In this document: positions 8,651-19,224 of the stretch, one piece after another | Numbering within the stretch: the first letter of the stretch is position 1 | How the letters are laid out: each line of letters opens with the position of its first letter | DNA from: an uncultured Acetobacteraceae bacterium | GTDB taxonomy: Bacteria; Pseudomonadota; Alphaproteobacteria; Acetobacterales; Acetobacteraceae | DNA: 33,514 nt | Reading direction: 5' to 3' | Assembly (NCBI GenBank): GCA_903839965.1 | Contig: CAIMEK010000523.1 | Coordinates: forward strand, 1 to 33,514 | The notes under the pieces: generated by a model | What the model saw: only the letters and a program-made list of their open reading frames with translations | Told to the model about the DNA's origin: nothing | The model's database searches: none | Made by a program: the position numbers and the translations under genes

Positions 8651-10630
8651 ATGAATGCGACCAAGATCCTCTGGGGCCAGGTGCTCCTCGTCAGTGCCGT
8701 CGTGCTCGCCTTCATCTGGGCGGCGACGGAATGGACCGCGTGGAAGCTCGGCTTCCAACCTCAGCTCGGCCACCCCTGGTTTGAGCTTTTTGGTTGGCCC
8801 GTCTATCAGCCCCCGGCTTTCTTCTGGTGGTGGTTCGCCTACGACGCCTATGCGCGTGATGTCTTCGTCGAGGGCGCCTACATCGCCGCATCCGGCGGAA
8901 TCGCCGCCGTCGTCGTGGCTGTCGCCATGTCGGTCTGGCGAGCGCGCGAGGCGAAGCGGGTCACGACCTATGGGTCCGCGCGATGGGCCGAGACGCGTGA
9001 AGTGCGCCAAACCGGCCTGCTCGGTGACAATGGCGTGCTTCTCGGCCGATGGGGCGGCGATTACCTCCGCCACGATGGCCCCGAGCATGTGCTGTGTTTC
9101 GCCCCGACCCGGAGTGGTAAGGGCGTTGGGCTGGTGGTGCCCACCCTGCTGACTTGGCCGGGCTCGGCGATCGTCCACGACATCAAGGGCGAGAACTGGA
9201 CTCTGACAGCCGGATGGCGGGCGCGGTTCGGCCGCGTCCTGCTGTTCGACCCGACCAATGCGCAGAGCGCCGCGTACAACCCGTTGCTCGAGGTGCGCCG
9301 TGGCGAATGGGAGGTACGCGACGTCCAGAACATCGCCGACGTGCTGGTCGACCCGGAAGGTGCGCTTGAGAAAAGGAGCCATTGGGAGAAGACCAGCCAT
9401 TCGCTCCTGGTCGGTACGATCCTGCACGTCCTCTACGCCGAGCGAGACAAGACGCTCGCCGGCCTCGCCAACTTCCTCTCCGATCCCAAGCGGCCGATCG
9501 AGACCACGTTGCGCGCGATGATGACCACGCCGCATCTGGGTGAGCGCGGCGTGCATCCCGTCGTCGCCAGCGCCGCACGTGAGCTTCTGAACAAGAGCGA
9601 AAACGAGCGTTCTGGCGTGCTGTCGACGGCGATGTCGTTCCTCGGTCTCTATCGTGATCCGGTGGTGGCGAGGGTGACGCGGCAATGCGATTGGCGCATC
9701 CGCGATCTCGTCGAGAACGCACAACCGGCGACCCTCTATCTCGTCGTGCCGCCGTCCGACATTAGTCGCACCAAGCCGCTCATACGCCTGATCCTGAACC
9801 AGATCGGCCGGCGGTTGACGGAGGAGCTGGAGTCGAAGCGCCGACGTCATCGCCTGCTGCTGATGCTCGACGAGTTCCCAGCACTCGGCAGATTGGACTT
9901 CTTCGAGAGCGCCTTGGCCTTCATGGCCGGTTACGGCTTGAAGAGCTTTCTGATCGCCCAGAGCCTGAATCAAATCGAGAAGGCCTACGGCCAGAACAAC
10001 TCGATCCTCGACAACTGCCATGTGCGGGTGAGTTTCGCCACCAACGATGAGCGAACGGCAAAGCGTGTATCGGATTCGCTCGGCACGGCGACGGAAATTC
10101 GCGACGCCAAAAACTATGCCGGCCATCGCCTGAGCCCGTGGCTTGGACACCTGATGGTTTCCCGCCAGGAGACCGCTCGCCCTCTGCTGACGCCCGGCGA
10201 GGTGATGCAGCTTTCGCCCGACGACGAGCTGGTGCTCGTTTCAGGCTGTCATCCGATCCGCGCCAAGAAAGCGCGTTATTACGAAGACCCGCAATTGCAG
10301 GCGCGGATCCTGCCGCCGCCCAAGCAGAACGCCGCAGTTCCGATCCCCGGCTCCGCCAATGCGTCGATGACCCAAGACGCGGGCGACTGGCAGGAATCGA
10401 TCGTTGCTCCGGCCTCTACTGACGATCCGGACAATGCCGGCATTCGGCGAGAACCGGAACTTCCCGAGCACGAAGAGATCGTGCCCGAACCACGCACGCC
10501 GGCACAGGAGTTTGAATTGGCGGAAGACGAACCGGATGACGACGCCCAGCGTCTCCAAATCCTGCGACGCAACGTCCGAACCATCGCGCGCCAGGTGACG
10601 CTCGATCCTGCCGACGACATGGGGCTCTGA
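8651..10630 (+). CDS. traG: TraG/VirD4 type IV coupling protein
   Basis: The 659-residue protein is the conjugative coupling ATPase that links the relaxase-DNA complex to the Trb channel. Two N-terminal membrane segments lie at about residues 9-28 and 76-96. Walker A is PTRSGKG (152-158) and Walker B is LLLMLDEF (about 403-410). An acidic, Pro-rich tail follows the ATPase domain, typical of this element family. ATG 8651 follows the cargo/traG spacer; no strong Shine-Dalgarno is visible. Confidence 0.95.
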   Translation: MNATKILWGQVLLVSAVVLAFIWAATEWTAWKLGFQPQLGHPWFELFGWPVYQPPAFFWWWFAYDAYARDVFVEGAYIAASGGIAAVVVAVAMSVWRAREAKRVTTYGSARWAETREVRQTGLLGDNGVLLGRWGGDYLRHDGPEHVLCFAPTRSGKGVGLVVPTLLTWPGSAIVHDIKGENWTLTAGWRARFGRVLLFDPTNAQSAAYNPLLEVRRGEWEVRDVQNIADVLVDPEGALEKRSHWEKTSHSLLVGTILHVLYAERDKTLAGLANFLSDPKRPIETTLRAMMTTPHLGERGVHPVVASAARELLNKSENERSGVLSTAMSFLGLYRDPVVARVTRQCDWRIRDLVENAQPATLYLVVPPSDISRTKPLIRLILNQIGRRLTEELESKRRRHRLLLMLDEFPALGRLDFFESALAFMAGYGLKSFLIAQSLNQIEKAYGQNNSILDNCHVRVSFATNDERTAKRVSDSLGTATEIRDAKNYAGHRLSPWLGHLMVSRQETARPLLTPGEVMQLSPDDELVLVSGCHPIRAKKARYYEDPQLQARILPPPKQNAAVPIPGSANASMTQDAGDWQESIVAPASTDDPDNAGIRREPELPEHEEIVPEPRTPAQEFELAEDEPDDDAQRLQILRRNVRTIARQVTLDPADDMGL

Positions 10631-10636
10631 AGCGGG

Positions 10637-11077
10637 ATGCGCACCAAGCACACCTTCCGCCTGCCGCCGGATCTCGCCGGCAAGCTCGCCAATTACGCCG
10701 CCAGGAAGCATGTGCCGCAGGCGCTCGTGGTGGAGACGGCGCTGGCCTCGCATCTGTCGCCCGACGGCGCCGACCGGCTCGAGGCCGCCCTGGCCCGACG
10801 GCTCGATCGCATGACGCGGCAACTCGATCGGTTCGAACGGCATGTCACGATCTCGAACGAGGCGCTGGCACTGTTCGTCCGGTTCTGGCTGACCAGCACG
10901 CCGCCACTTCCGGATACCGCCCAAGCGGCGGCCCAGGCGAAGGGTAAGGAACGCTATGACGGTTTCGTCGAAGCCTTGGGCCGACGACTCGCGCGAGGTC
11001 GGTCGCTCGCCGACGAGATCGTGTCCGACATAGACGCTGCCCAGTCGACCGAGGCCCGGGAAAGTCAGACGTCATAA
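10637..11077 (+). CDS. CopG/RHH-domain protein of the trb region
   Basis: The 146-residue protein starts with an RHH-like strand (KHTFRLPPDLAGKLANYAARKHVPQALVVETAL). A helical region follows with heptad-like Leu/Arg spacing (about 50-75) and then a hydrophobic stretch around residue 80. A CopG-type protein at this place, between traG and trbB, is a constant of Tn4371-like elements. It may regulate the trb operon or bind near oriT; its target is not visible. It starts 6 bp after the traG stop. Confidence 0.82.
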   Translation: MRTKHTFRLPPDLAGKLANYAARKHVPQALVVETALASHLSPDGADRLEAALARRLDRMTRQLDRFERHVTISNEALALFVRFWLTSTPPLPDTAQAAAQAKGKERYDGFVEALGRRLARGRSLADEIVSDIDAAQSTEARESQTS

Positions 11078-11187
11078 GGATCGACATTGCCGATCGCATG
11101 TCTTTCTACGCCACGGCCCTACGATCCCATCAGCCTTGTTGCGCGTGCCCGTTTCCGGCTCTTTCTAATCAACCCTGCTGATCCATC

Positions 11188-11202
11188 CGCCTCGACGAGG
11201 CG
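11188..11202 (+). promoter_or_regulatory. 15-bp perfect dyad upstream of trbB
   Basis: CGCCTCG-A-CGAGGCG is a perfect inverted repeat ending 17 bases before the trbB GTG start, inside the only sizeable gap (142 bp) of the tra/trb run. A weak -10-like TCTAAT lies about 20 bases upstream. It could be an operator or an mRNA hairpin; there is no U-tract, so it is not a typical terminator. Confidence 0.4.
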
Positions 11203-11219
11203 AGTTTGCGGGGTTCGAT

Positions 11220-12185
11220 GTGACGACGCTCTCCTTCCGATCCGAAGCCTTTGCCCGTGGCGCGCGCATGCTGCGCACCGCGCTCGGACCAGCGATCGCC
11301 GGCTATCTCGAAGACCCCAGCATCGTCGAGGTGATGCTCAATCCCGACGGCCGCCTGTGGATCGACCGGCTATCAGGCGGGCTTGAGGACACCGGCTGCC
11401 GGGTCACGCCGGCTGATGCCGAGCGGATCGTCCGGCTTGTCGCCCATCATGTCGGCGTCGAGGTTCATGCCGGCTCACCGCGTGTCTCCGCCGAGCTGCC
11501 GGAAAGCGGGGAACGGTTTGAGGGCCTGGTCCCGCCCGTCGTCGCCGCGCCGTGTTTCGCCATACGCCGCCCGGCCGTCGCGGTCTTCACCCTCGGCGAC
11601 TATGTCGACGCCGGTATCATGTCCGGCGCGCAGGCCGAACTGCTGCGGATAGCGGTCCGAGAACGGAAAAACATCCTTGTCGCCGGAGGCACCTCGACCG
11701 GCAAGACCACGCTGGTCAACGCGCTCCTCGCCGAAGTCGCCAAGACCGGAGACCGGGTGGTGCTGATCGAGGATACCCGCGAGCTGCAATGCACAGCACC
11801 CAACCTGGTGGCCCTGCGCACCAAGGACGGGGTGGCCTCACTGTCCGATCTCGTCCGTTCATCGCTACGGCTGCGGCCCGACCGCATCCCGATCGGCGAG
11901 GTGCGTGGCGCCGAGGCGCTCGATCTCTTGAAGGCCTGGGGCACCGGCCATCCCGGTGGCGTCGGCACGCTGCACGCCGGTTCCGCCATCGGTGCGCTGC
12001 GCCGCTTAGAGCAGCTTATCCAGGAAGCGGTCGTCACCGTCCCTCGCGCCCTGATTGCCGAGACCATCGACCTCATCGCCGTGCTCACCGGCCGCGGTTC
12101 GGCGCGACGGCTCTCGGAACTCGCCCGCGTCGACGGGCTTGGGCCCGGCGGCGACTACGTCCTCACCCAAGCAGGAGAACAATGA
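11220..12185 (+). CDS. trbB: TrbB, type IV secretion ATPase
   Basis: The 321-residue VirB11-type hexameric ATPase powers pilus and channel assembly at the inner membrane. Walker A is GGTSTGKT (156-163), followed by the VLIEDTREL Asp box and the GTGHPGGVGTLHAGS His box. The N-terminal segment (MLRTALGPAIAGYLED... VEVMLNPDGRLWIDRL) is typical of TrbB. The start is GTG 11220, because the overlapping ATG at 11218 is immediately followed by a stop. The end overlaps trbC by 4 bp. Confidence 0.95.
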   Translation: MTTLSFRSEAFARGARMLRTALGPAIAGYLEDPSIVEVMLNPDGRLWIDRLSGGLEDTGCRVTPADAERIVRLVAHHVGVEVHAGSPRVSAELPESGERFEGLVPPVVAAPCFAIRRPAVAVFTLGDYVDAGIMSGAQAELLRIAVRERKNILVAGGTSTGKTTLVNALLAEVAKTGDRVVLIEDTRELQCTAPNLVALRTKDGVASLSDLVRSSLRLRPDRIPIGEVRGAEALDLLKAWGTGHPGGVGTLHAGSAIGALRRLEQLIQEAVVTVPRALIAETIDLIAVLTGRGSARRLSELARVDGLGPGGDYVLTQAGEQ

Positions 12186-12508
12186 TGCTCATCCACGGCA
12201 TCCGCCAGCGTCTCGCAACGGCCTGCGCCGTCATCCTTTTCGCCGCACTCACCGCGCCAGCCTATGCCGCCGGCACCAACATGCCCTGGGAGCAGCCGCT
12301 GACACAGATCCTGGATTCGATCCAGGGTCCGGTCGCCAAGGTCATTTCGGTGATCGTGATCATCATGACCGGCCTGACGCTGGCCTTCGGTGAGAGTTCG
12401 GGCGGGTTTCGAAAGCTTATTCAGATCGTCTTCGGCCTGTCGATCGCCTTCGCCGCCAGCTCGTTCTTCCTGTCCTTCTTCCAGTTCGGCGGCGGGGCGC
12501 TGGTCTGA
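12182..12508 (+). CDS. trbC: TrbC, conjugal pilin
   Basis: The 108-residue protein has a signal peptide (cleavage expected after TAPAYA) and two hydrophobic segments (about 52-66 and 83-102), as expected for a VirB2/TrbC pilin. TrbC is trimmed and cyclised by TraF, whose gene lies at 1423. AGGAG precedes ATG 12182, which overlaps the trbB stop; a second ATG follows immediately. It overlaps trbD by one base. Confidence 0.93.
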   Translation: MMLIHGIRQRLATACAVILFAALTAPAYAAGTNMPWEQPLTQILDSIQGPVAKVISVIVIIMTGLTLAFGESSGGFRKLIQIVFGLSIAFAASSFFLSFFQFGGGALV

Positions 12509-12777
12509 TGGCGCATGAAGAGCCTGTCCCCGGCTTCTATGCACCGGTCCATCGCGCCCTGACCGAGCCGATCCTGCTCGGCGGCGCGCCGCGGGCGGTG
12601 GCGATCGTCAACGGCACGCTCGCCGCCGCCGTCGGGCTGGGCCTTCGCCTCTGGATCGTTGGCGCGGCCATCTGGCTGATCGGCCATCTGGCGGCGGTCT
12701 GGGCCGCTAAGCGCGATCCCGCCTTCGTCGAAGTCGTGCGCCGGCATCTGCGCTACCCGCAACACCTGGTGGCGTGA
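12508..12777 (+). CDS. trbD: TrbD, inner-membrane T4SS protein
   Basis: The 89-residue VirB3-like protein begins with the typical GFYAPVHRALTEPILLGGAPR segment. A long hydrophobic region (about 30-66) follows, and the protein ends with a basic tail. TrbD works with TrbE at the inner membrane. It starts on the TGATG overlap with trbC and is followed 10 bp later by trbE. Confidence 0.93.
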   Translation: MAHEEPVPGFYAPVHRALTEPILLGGAPRAVAIVNGTLAAAVGLGLRLWIVGAAIWLIGHLAAVWAAKRDPAFVEVVRRHLRYPQHLVA

Positions 12778-12787
12778 GGGCTCGCCG

Positions 12788-15223
12788 ATGATGAATCTCG
12801 CCGAGTACCGCCGCCGCAATCAAAGCCTCGCCGACTTCCTGCCTTGGGCCGCGCTGGTCGAGAAGGGCGTCATCCTCAACAAGGACGGCTCCTTCCAGCG
12901 CACCGCCCGCTTCCGCGGTCCCGACTTGGATTCGGCGACGCCCGCCGAACTCGTCGCGATTACCGGGCGCCTCAACAACGCGCTGCGTCGCTTGGGCTCC
13001 GGCTGGGCGATCTTCATCGAGGCCCAGCGCCAGCCCGCGAACCGCTATCCCGAGAGCGTTTTTCCCGACGCTGCCTCCAGTCTCGTAGATGCCGAACGCC
13101 GGGCGCAGTTTGAGGAGGAAGGCGCGCATTTCGAGAGCCGGTACTTCCTTACCCTGGTCTGGCTGCCGCCGGCCGACGACGCCGTCCGCGCGGAGGCCTG
13201 GCTTTATGAGGGGCGCACGCGGGAGGGCGCCGACTGGCGCGCCACGCTGACCGGCTTCATCGACCGCACCGATCGGGTGCTGGCGCTGATCGAGGGCTTC
13301 ATGCCCGAATCCTCCTGGCTCGATGATCCGGAGACGCTCACCTACCTTCACTCCTGCGTCTCGACCCGCCGCCAACGCGTGCGCGTGCCCGAGACGCCGA
13401 TTCACCTCGACGCCATCCTGGTCGATGAGGACCTGACCGGTGGCCTCGAGCCGCGTCTCGGCCGCGCCCATCTGCGCACGCTCACCATCATGGGATTCCC
13501 GTCGCAGACCTGGCCGGGTTTGCTTGACGACCTCAACCGGCTCGCCTTTCCCTATCGCTGGTCGACCCGCGCGATCTGCCTCGACAAGACCGACGCGGCC
13601 AAGGTGCTCGGCCGCATCCGCCGCCAATGGTTCGCCAAGCGCAAATCGATCATGGCGATCCTGAAGGAGGTCATGACCAACGAGGCGTCGGTGCTGATGG
13701 ACAGCGACGCCGCCAACAAGGCGCTCGACGCCGATGCGGCGCTGCAGGAACTCGGCTCCGACCTCGTCGGCCAGGCCTATGTCACCGCCACGGTCACGGT
13801 CTGGGACGAGGATCCCCGCATGGCCGACGATCGCCTGCGTCTGGTCGAGAAGACCATCCAGGGTCGTGACTTCACCTGCATGCGCGAGACGGTGAACGCC
13901 ATCGAGGCGTGGCTCGGAAGCTTGCCGGGCCACGTCTACGCCAATGTCCGCCAGCCGCCGATCTCGACCCTCAATCTCGCCCACATGATGCCGTTCTCGA
14001 CGGTCTGGGCCGGGCCGGAACGGGATGAGCATTTCCATGCGCCGCCGCTGTTCTTCGCGCGGACGGAAGGTTCGACGCCGTTCCGGTTTTCGCTGCATGT
14101 CGGCGATGTCGGCCACACGCTGATCGTGGGTCCGACCGGCGCGGGCAAGAGCGTGCTGCTGGCGCTGATGGCGTTGCAGTTCCGCCGCTATGCGGGCGCG
14201 CAGGTGTTCGCCTTCGACTTCGGCGGTTCGATCCGCGCGGCCACGCTCGCCATGGGCGGCGACTGGCACGATCTCGGCGGCGCGCTTGGCGACGACTCGG
14301 CCGAACCGGTGGCCCTGCAGCCGCTCGCCCACATCGACGAAGCCGGCGAACGCGCCTGGTCGGCCGAATGGATCGCGGCGCTGCTCGGCCGCGAGGCCGT
14401 GACCATCACCCCGGAACTGAAGGAGCATCTATGGTCCGCACTGACCTCGCTCGCCTCGGCCCCGATCGCCGAACGGACGATCACCGGCCTGTCGGTTCTC
14501 TTGCAGTCGAATGCGCTGAAGCAGGCCTTGAAGCCCTATACCGTAGGCGGTCCCTGGGGACGATTGCTCGATGCCGAGACGGAGCGGCTTGGCGACGCCG
14601 AAATCCAGGCCTTCGAGACCGAGGGCCTGATCGGCGCGGGCGCCGCGCCGGCCGTCCTCTCCTATCTCTTTCACCGTATCGAGGACCGGTTCGATGGGCG
14701 CCCCACGCTGCTCATCATCGACGAGGGCTGGCTCGCGCTCGACGATCACGGCTTCGCCGGCCAGCTCCGCGAGTGGCTGAAGACGCTCCGGAAGAAGAAC
14801 GCCTCCGTCATCTTCGCCACCCAGTCGCTCGCCGACATCGACGGCAGCGCGATCGCGCCAGCCATCATCGAGAGCTGCCCGACGCGGCTCTTCCTGCCCA
14901 ACGAGCGCGCGCTCGAACCACAGATCGCCACCATCTATCGCCGCTTCGGCCTGAACGACCGGCAGATCGAGATCCTCAGCCGCGCGACGCCGAAGCGTGA
15001 CTATTACTGCCAGTCGCGCCGCGGTAACCGCCTGTTCGAGCTGGGATTGAGCGAGGTCGCGCTCGCCTTCATCGCGGCTTCGTCCAAGACCGACCAGACC
15101 GCCATCGCAGAGACGATCGCCGTCCACGGTCGCGACGGATTCGCCGCCGCATGGCTTCGCGGCAAGGGCCTCGATTGGGCGGCGGACATGCTCGTCAACC
15201 GCAGCCAGGAGGTTTCCCCATGA
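12788..15223 (+). CDS. trbE: TrbE, VirB4-family T4SS ATPase
   Basis: The 811-residue VirB4-type ATPase is full length for the family. The N-terminal CagE/VirB4 domain spans about residues 1-420. Walker A is GPTGAGKS (448-455), Walker B is LLIIDEGW (about 640-648), and a FATQSLADI motif lies downstream. It energises substrate transfer and pilus biogenesis. Two tandem ATGs (12788, 12791) are possible starts. The stop overlaps trbJ by 4 bp. Confidence 0.96.
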   Translation: MMNLAEYRRRNQSLADFLPWAALVEKGVILNKDGSFQRTARFRGPDLDSATPAELVAITGRLNNALRRLGSGWAIFIEAQRQPANRYPESVFPDAASSLVDAERRAQFEEEGAHFESRYFLTLVWLPPADDAVRAEAWLYEGRTREGADWRATLTGFIDRTDRVLALIEGFMPESSWLDDPETLTYLHSCVSTRRQRVRVPETPIHLDAILVDEDLTGGLEPRLGRAHLRTLTIMGFPSQTWPGLLDDLNRLAFPYRWSTRAICLDKTDAAKVLGRIRRQWFAKRKSIMAILKEVMTNEASVLMDSDAANKALDADAALQELGSDLVGQAYVTATVTVWDEDPRMADDRLRLVEKTIQGRDFTCMRETVNAIEAWLGSLPGHVYANVRQPPISTLNLAHMMPFSTVWAGPERDEHFHAPPLFFARTEGSTPFRFSLHVGDVGHTLIVGPTGAGKSVLLALMALQFRRYAGAQVFAFDFGGSIRAATLAMGGDWHDLGGALGDDSAEPVALQPLAHIDEAGERAWSAEWIAALLGREAVTITPELKEHLWSALTSLASAPIAERTITGLSVLLQSNALKQALKPYTVGGPWGRLLDAETERLGDAEIQAFETEGLIGAGAAPAVLSYLFHRIEDRFDGRPTLLIIDEGWLALDDHGFAGQLREWLKTLRKKNASVIFATQSLADIDGSAIAPAIIESCPTRLFLPNERALEPQIATIYRRFGLNDRQIEILSRATPKRDYYCQSRRGNRLFELGLSEVALAFIAASSKTDQTAIAETIAVHGRDGFAAAWLRGKGLDWAADMLVNRSQEVSP

Positions 15224-15963
15224 CCCATCGTCGCCTACGCACGGCGTTTACCGTCGGCGTCGCCGCCCTCACGCTGGCCACCGCCAGCGTCCCCGCGCAC
15301 GCGCAATGGATCGTCTTCGACCCGACCAATTTCACGCAGAACGTGCTGACAGCGGCGCGCGAGCTGCAGCAGGTCAACAACGAGATCCAAAGCCTGGAGA
15401 ACCAGGCGACCTCGCTCATCAACCAGGCCAAGAACCTGGCGAGCCTGCCGTATTCCTCGCTGGCCCAGCTCGAGCAGTCGATCACCCAGACCCAGCAGCT
15501 CCTCGCTCAGGCGCAGCGGATCGCCTATGACGTCACCACCATCGACCAGGCGTTCACGCGGACGTATCCGCAGGCCTATTCGAGTGCGACCTCGTCTCAA
15601 CAGCTCGTCGCCGATGCGCAGACCCGCTGGCAGAACTCGCTCGCCGGGTTCCAGGACGCCATGCGCGTCCAGGCAGGCGTGGTGCAGAATCTCGACAGCA
15701 CCCGCACCCAGATCGACGCGCTGGTCTCATCCAGCCAATCCGCGACCGGCGCGCTTCAGGCCGCCCAGTCCGGCAACCAGCTTGTCGCGCTCCAGACCAA
15801 ACAACTCGCGGACCTCACCGCCGTCATGGCGGCGATCGCCCGCGCCCAGAGCCTGGAAGGCGCGCGCAATGTCGAGAGCCAGGAGCAAGCGCAACAGCAG
15901 CTCTCCCGCTTCCTCAACTACGGTCAGGGCTACCAGCCCCAGACCGTGCAGATGTTCCACTGA
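15220..15963 (+). CDS. trbJ: TrbJ, VirB5-like periplasmic T4SS protein
   Basis: The 247-residue protein has a signal peptide (cleavage near VPAHA-Q) and opens its mature part with QWIVFDPTNFTQNVLTA, diagnostic of TrbJ. The rest is Gln-rich helix, as in VirB5 pilus-tip proteins. AGGAGG precedes ATG 15220, which overlaps the trbE stop. Confidence 0.94.
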   Translation: MTHRRLRTAFTVGVAALTLATASVPAHAQWIVFDPTNFTQNVLTAARELQQVNNEIQSLENQATSLINQAKNLASLPYSSLAQLEQSITQTQQLLAQAQRIAYDVTTIDQAFTRTYPQAYSSATSSQQLVADAQTRWQNSLAGFQDAMRVQAGVVQNLDSTRTQIDALVSSSQSATGALQAAQSGNQLVALQTKQLADLTAVMAAIARAQSLEGARNVESQEQAQQQLSRFLNYGQGYQPQTVQMFH

Positions 15964-16286
15964 TGCGCGGTAGGTTGCTCAATATCGCTGCGATCGGTCG
16001 CGCCGCCGGGTTCGTCGCGGTCGCGGCGGCGATCGTCGCGACCGCCATTCACTTCCGGCACGACGACACGGGCGCGGATGCGTCCCTGCGCAACCCTTCG
16101 ATCCACAATGATCCGCTCGCGCGTGAGCTGGCGCGCTGCCAGGTGATTGGCATGGCCGCGAAGGATGACGCAGCCTGCGAAGCCGCCTGGGCCGAGAACC
16201 GGCGACGGTTCTTCACCTACCGCAAACCAACGGAGACCTCGCAGGCGCCCGCGCCGTCCTCGACCACACCGACCAAGGGCAGGTAG
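15963..16286 (+). CDS. TrbK-like entry-exclusion protein
   Basis: The 107-residue protein has one N-terminal membrane segment (about 10-28). A short extracytoplasmic domain follows with two cysteines in ARCQVIGMAAKDDAACEAAWAENRRRFF. This signature matches the alternative TrbK (TrbK-alt) of alphaproteobacterial elements, thought to prevent entry of a second copy. It lies between trbJ (TGATG overlap) and trbL, the canonical trbK position. It lacks a lipobox. Confidence 0.85.
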   Translation: MRGRLLNIAAIGRAAGFVAVAAAIVATAIHFRHDDTGADASLRNPSIHNDPLARELARCQVIGMAAKDDAACEAAWAENRRRFFTYRKPTETSQAPAPSSTTPTKGR

Positions 16287-16291
16287 GCGAC

Positions 16292-17554
16292 ATGGGCGGC
16301 ACCGGCGTCATCGACCGTTTCCTGGGGATATTCACCCAGTACATCGATTCCGACTTCGGTCTCGTACAGGGCGATGTGCGCTGGCTCGCCGGCGTGCTCA
16401 TTGTCATCGACATCACATTGGCCGGCCTCTTCTGGGCGATGGTGCCGGACGAAGACGTCATCGCACGCCTGATCAAGAAGACGCTCTATATCGGCGTCTT
16501 CGCCTTCATCATCGGCAACTTCAACAATCTCGCGCAGATCATCTTCAATTCGTTCGCCGGGCTCGGCCTCAAGGCTGGCGGCGGGACGCTCAGCCAGGCG
16601 CAGCTCCTTCAGCCGGGCCGTCTCGCCCAGGTCGGCATCGACGCCGGCAAGCCGATCCTCGACTCGATCTCGGGGCTGATGGGCTTCGTCAGCTTCTTCG
16701 ACAACTTCATCCAGATCGCCATCCTGCTGATCGCGTGGCTGATCGTCGTCATCAGCTTCTTCATCATGGCGATCCAACTCTTCGTCAGCCTGATCGAGTT
16801 CAAGCTCACGACGTTGGCAGGATTCGTGCTGGTGCCCTTCGGCTTCTTCGGCCGCACCGCCTTCCTCGCCGAGAAGGTGCTGGGCAACGTCGTCTCGTCG
16901 GGGGTGAAGGTCCTGGTGCTCGCCGTGATCGTCGGCATCGGCTCGACGATCTTCGGACAGTTCACCAGCGGCTTCAACAATCCGCCGACCATCGACGACG
17001 CGCTGACCCTGATCCTCGCGGCGCTGTCGCTGCTCGGCCTGTCGATCTTCGGACCTGCGATCGCCAACGGTCTGATCGCCGGCGGCCCGCAGCTCGGCGC
17101 CGGGGCGGCCGTGGGGACGGGACTGGCGGTCGCAGGCGTCGGCGCAGCGGGTGCGGCCCTCGCGGCCGGTGGTATTGGCGCTGCTGGCGGTGCCCTTGCT
17201 GGGACAGCGCGAGCGGGCGCGAGCGTCGCGGGTGGCGCCACCGCTGCCTATCGTGCAGGCGGCCTCTCCGGTGTCGCCGAGGCGGGCGTTTCGGCCGCAG
17301 CCAGTCCCCTCCGGCGCGCGGCGTCCAGCCTCCGCGAAAGCTTCGCGGCCGGGGGCCGGGCCGTGACGGGGGAGGCGAGCCCGGCGGGTGCGAGTGCTCC
17401 GAGCCAGACCGAGACATCCGGACCGCCGGCCTGGGCGCAACGGATGAAGCGCAACCAGACCATCAGCCGCGGCGCCTCCGCCGCTGACCATGCCGTCCGC
17501 TCCGGCGATCGTCCCAGCGGCGGCAGCGGCGTCGATCTCTCCGAAGGAGAATAG
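16292..17554 (+). CDS. trbL: TrbL, polytopic VirB6-like channel protein
   Basis: The 420-residue protein has at least six hydrophobic segments between residues about 30 and 300. A Gly/Ala-rich low-complexity stretch (about 270-345) and a hydrophilic C-terminus follow, all usual for TrbL. It forms part of the inner-membrane channel. It is followed 3 bp later by trbF. The extreme Ala/Gly composition of the C-terminal third is a family trait, not a sign of damage. Confidence 0.95.
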   Translation: MGGTGVIDRFLGIFTQYIDSDFGLVQGDVRWLAGVLIVIDITLAGLFWAMVPDEDVIARLIKKTLYIGVFAFIIGNFNNLAQIIFNSFAGLGLKAGGGTLSQAQLLQPGRLAQVGIDAGKPILDSISGLMGFVSFFDNFIQIAILLIAWLIVVISFFIMAIQLFVSLIEFKLTTLAGFVLVPFGFFGRTAFLAEKVLGNVVSSGVKVLVLAVIVGIGSTIFGQFTSGFNNPPTIDDALTLILAALSLLGLSIFGPAIANGLIAGGPQLGAGAAVGTGLAVAGVGAAGAALAAGGIGAAGGALAGTARAGASVAGGATAAYRAGGLSGVAEAGVSAAASPLRRAASSLRESFAAGGRAVTGEASPAGASAPSQTETSGPPAWAQRMKRNQTISRGASAADHAVRSGDRPSGGSGVDLSEGE

Positions 17555-17557
17555 AAA

Positions 17558-18237
17558 ATGTTCCGACGGCCAACCGTCCGCTACGGCGCGACCCCCAAAC
17601 CCGAGACGCCCTACCAGAAGGCCGGCCAAGTCTGGGACGAGCGGATCGGATCGGCGCGGGTACAGGCGAAGAACTGGCGGCTCGCCTTCTTCGGCATGCT
17701 CGTGCTCAGCTTCGGCCTTGCCGGTGGCCTCGTCTGGCAGTCCGCGCGCGGCACGATCACGCCGTGGGTGGTGCAGGTTGACAGGTTCGGCCAGTCGCAG
17801 GCCGTGGCGCCCGCCGTCGCCGATTACCGCCCGACCGATCCCCAGATCGCCTGGCACCTCGCACGCTTCGTCGAGGAAGTGCGCAGCGTGCCGGCCGATC
17901 CGGTTGTGCTGCGGCAGAACTGGCTCGATGCCTACAGCTACGTCACCGACAAGGGTGCGCTGGCGCTGAACGACTACGCGCGCACCAACGATCCCTTCTC
18001 CAAGGTCGGCAAAACACAGGTCTCGGTCGAGGTGTCGAGTGTGATCCGCGCCTCCGACGACAGCTTCCGCGTCGCCTGGACCGAGCGGCGCTATGCCGAC
18101 GGCTCGCTCGCCGCCACCGAACGCTGGAGCGCGATCCTCACCATCGTCGTGCAGACGCCGACCGACGCCGACCGGCTGAAGAAGAACCCGCTCGGCGTCT
18201 ACGTCCACGCCCTCAACTGGTCCAAGGAGCTCGGCTG

Positions 18238-18238
<1 letters not shown>
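17558..18238 (+). CDS. trbF: TrbF, VirB8-like T4SS protein
   Basis: The 226-residue VirB8-family protein has a cytoplasmic N-terminus with the TPYQKAGQVWDERIGSARVQ signature and one membrane segment (about 42-62). A periplasmic domain contains the conserved WSAILTI and NPLGVYVHALNWSKEL strands. It nucleates assembly of the channel. GAAGGAG precedes the ATG, and the end overlaps trbG by one base. Confidence 0.96.

Positions 18239-19220
<982 letters not shown>

Positions 19221-19224
<4 letters not shown>

Noticed and set aside
8642..10150. 502-codon minus-strand frame opposite traG
   Set aside because: Shadow of traG; no recognisable motif or ribosome site.
12707..14428. 573-codon minus-strand frame opposite trbE
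   Set aside because: Composition is typical of an antisense shadow; trbE on the other strand is unambiguous.
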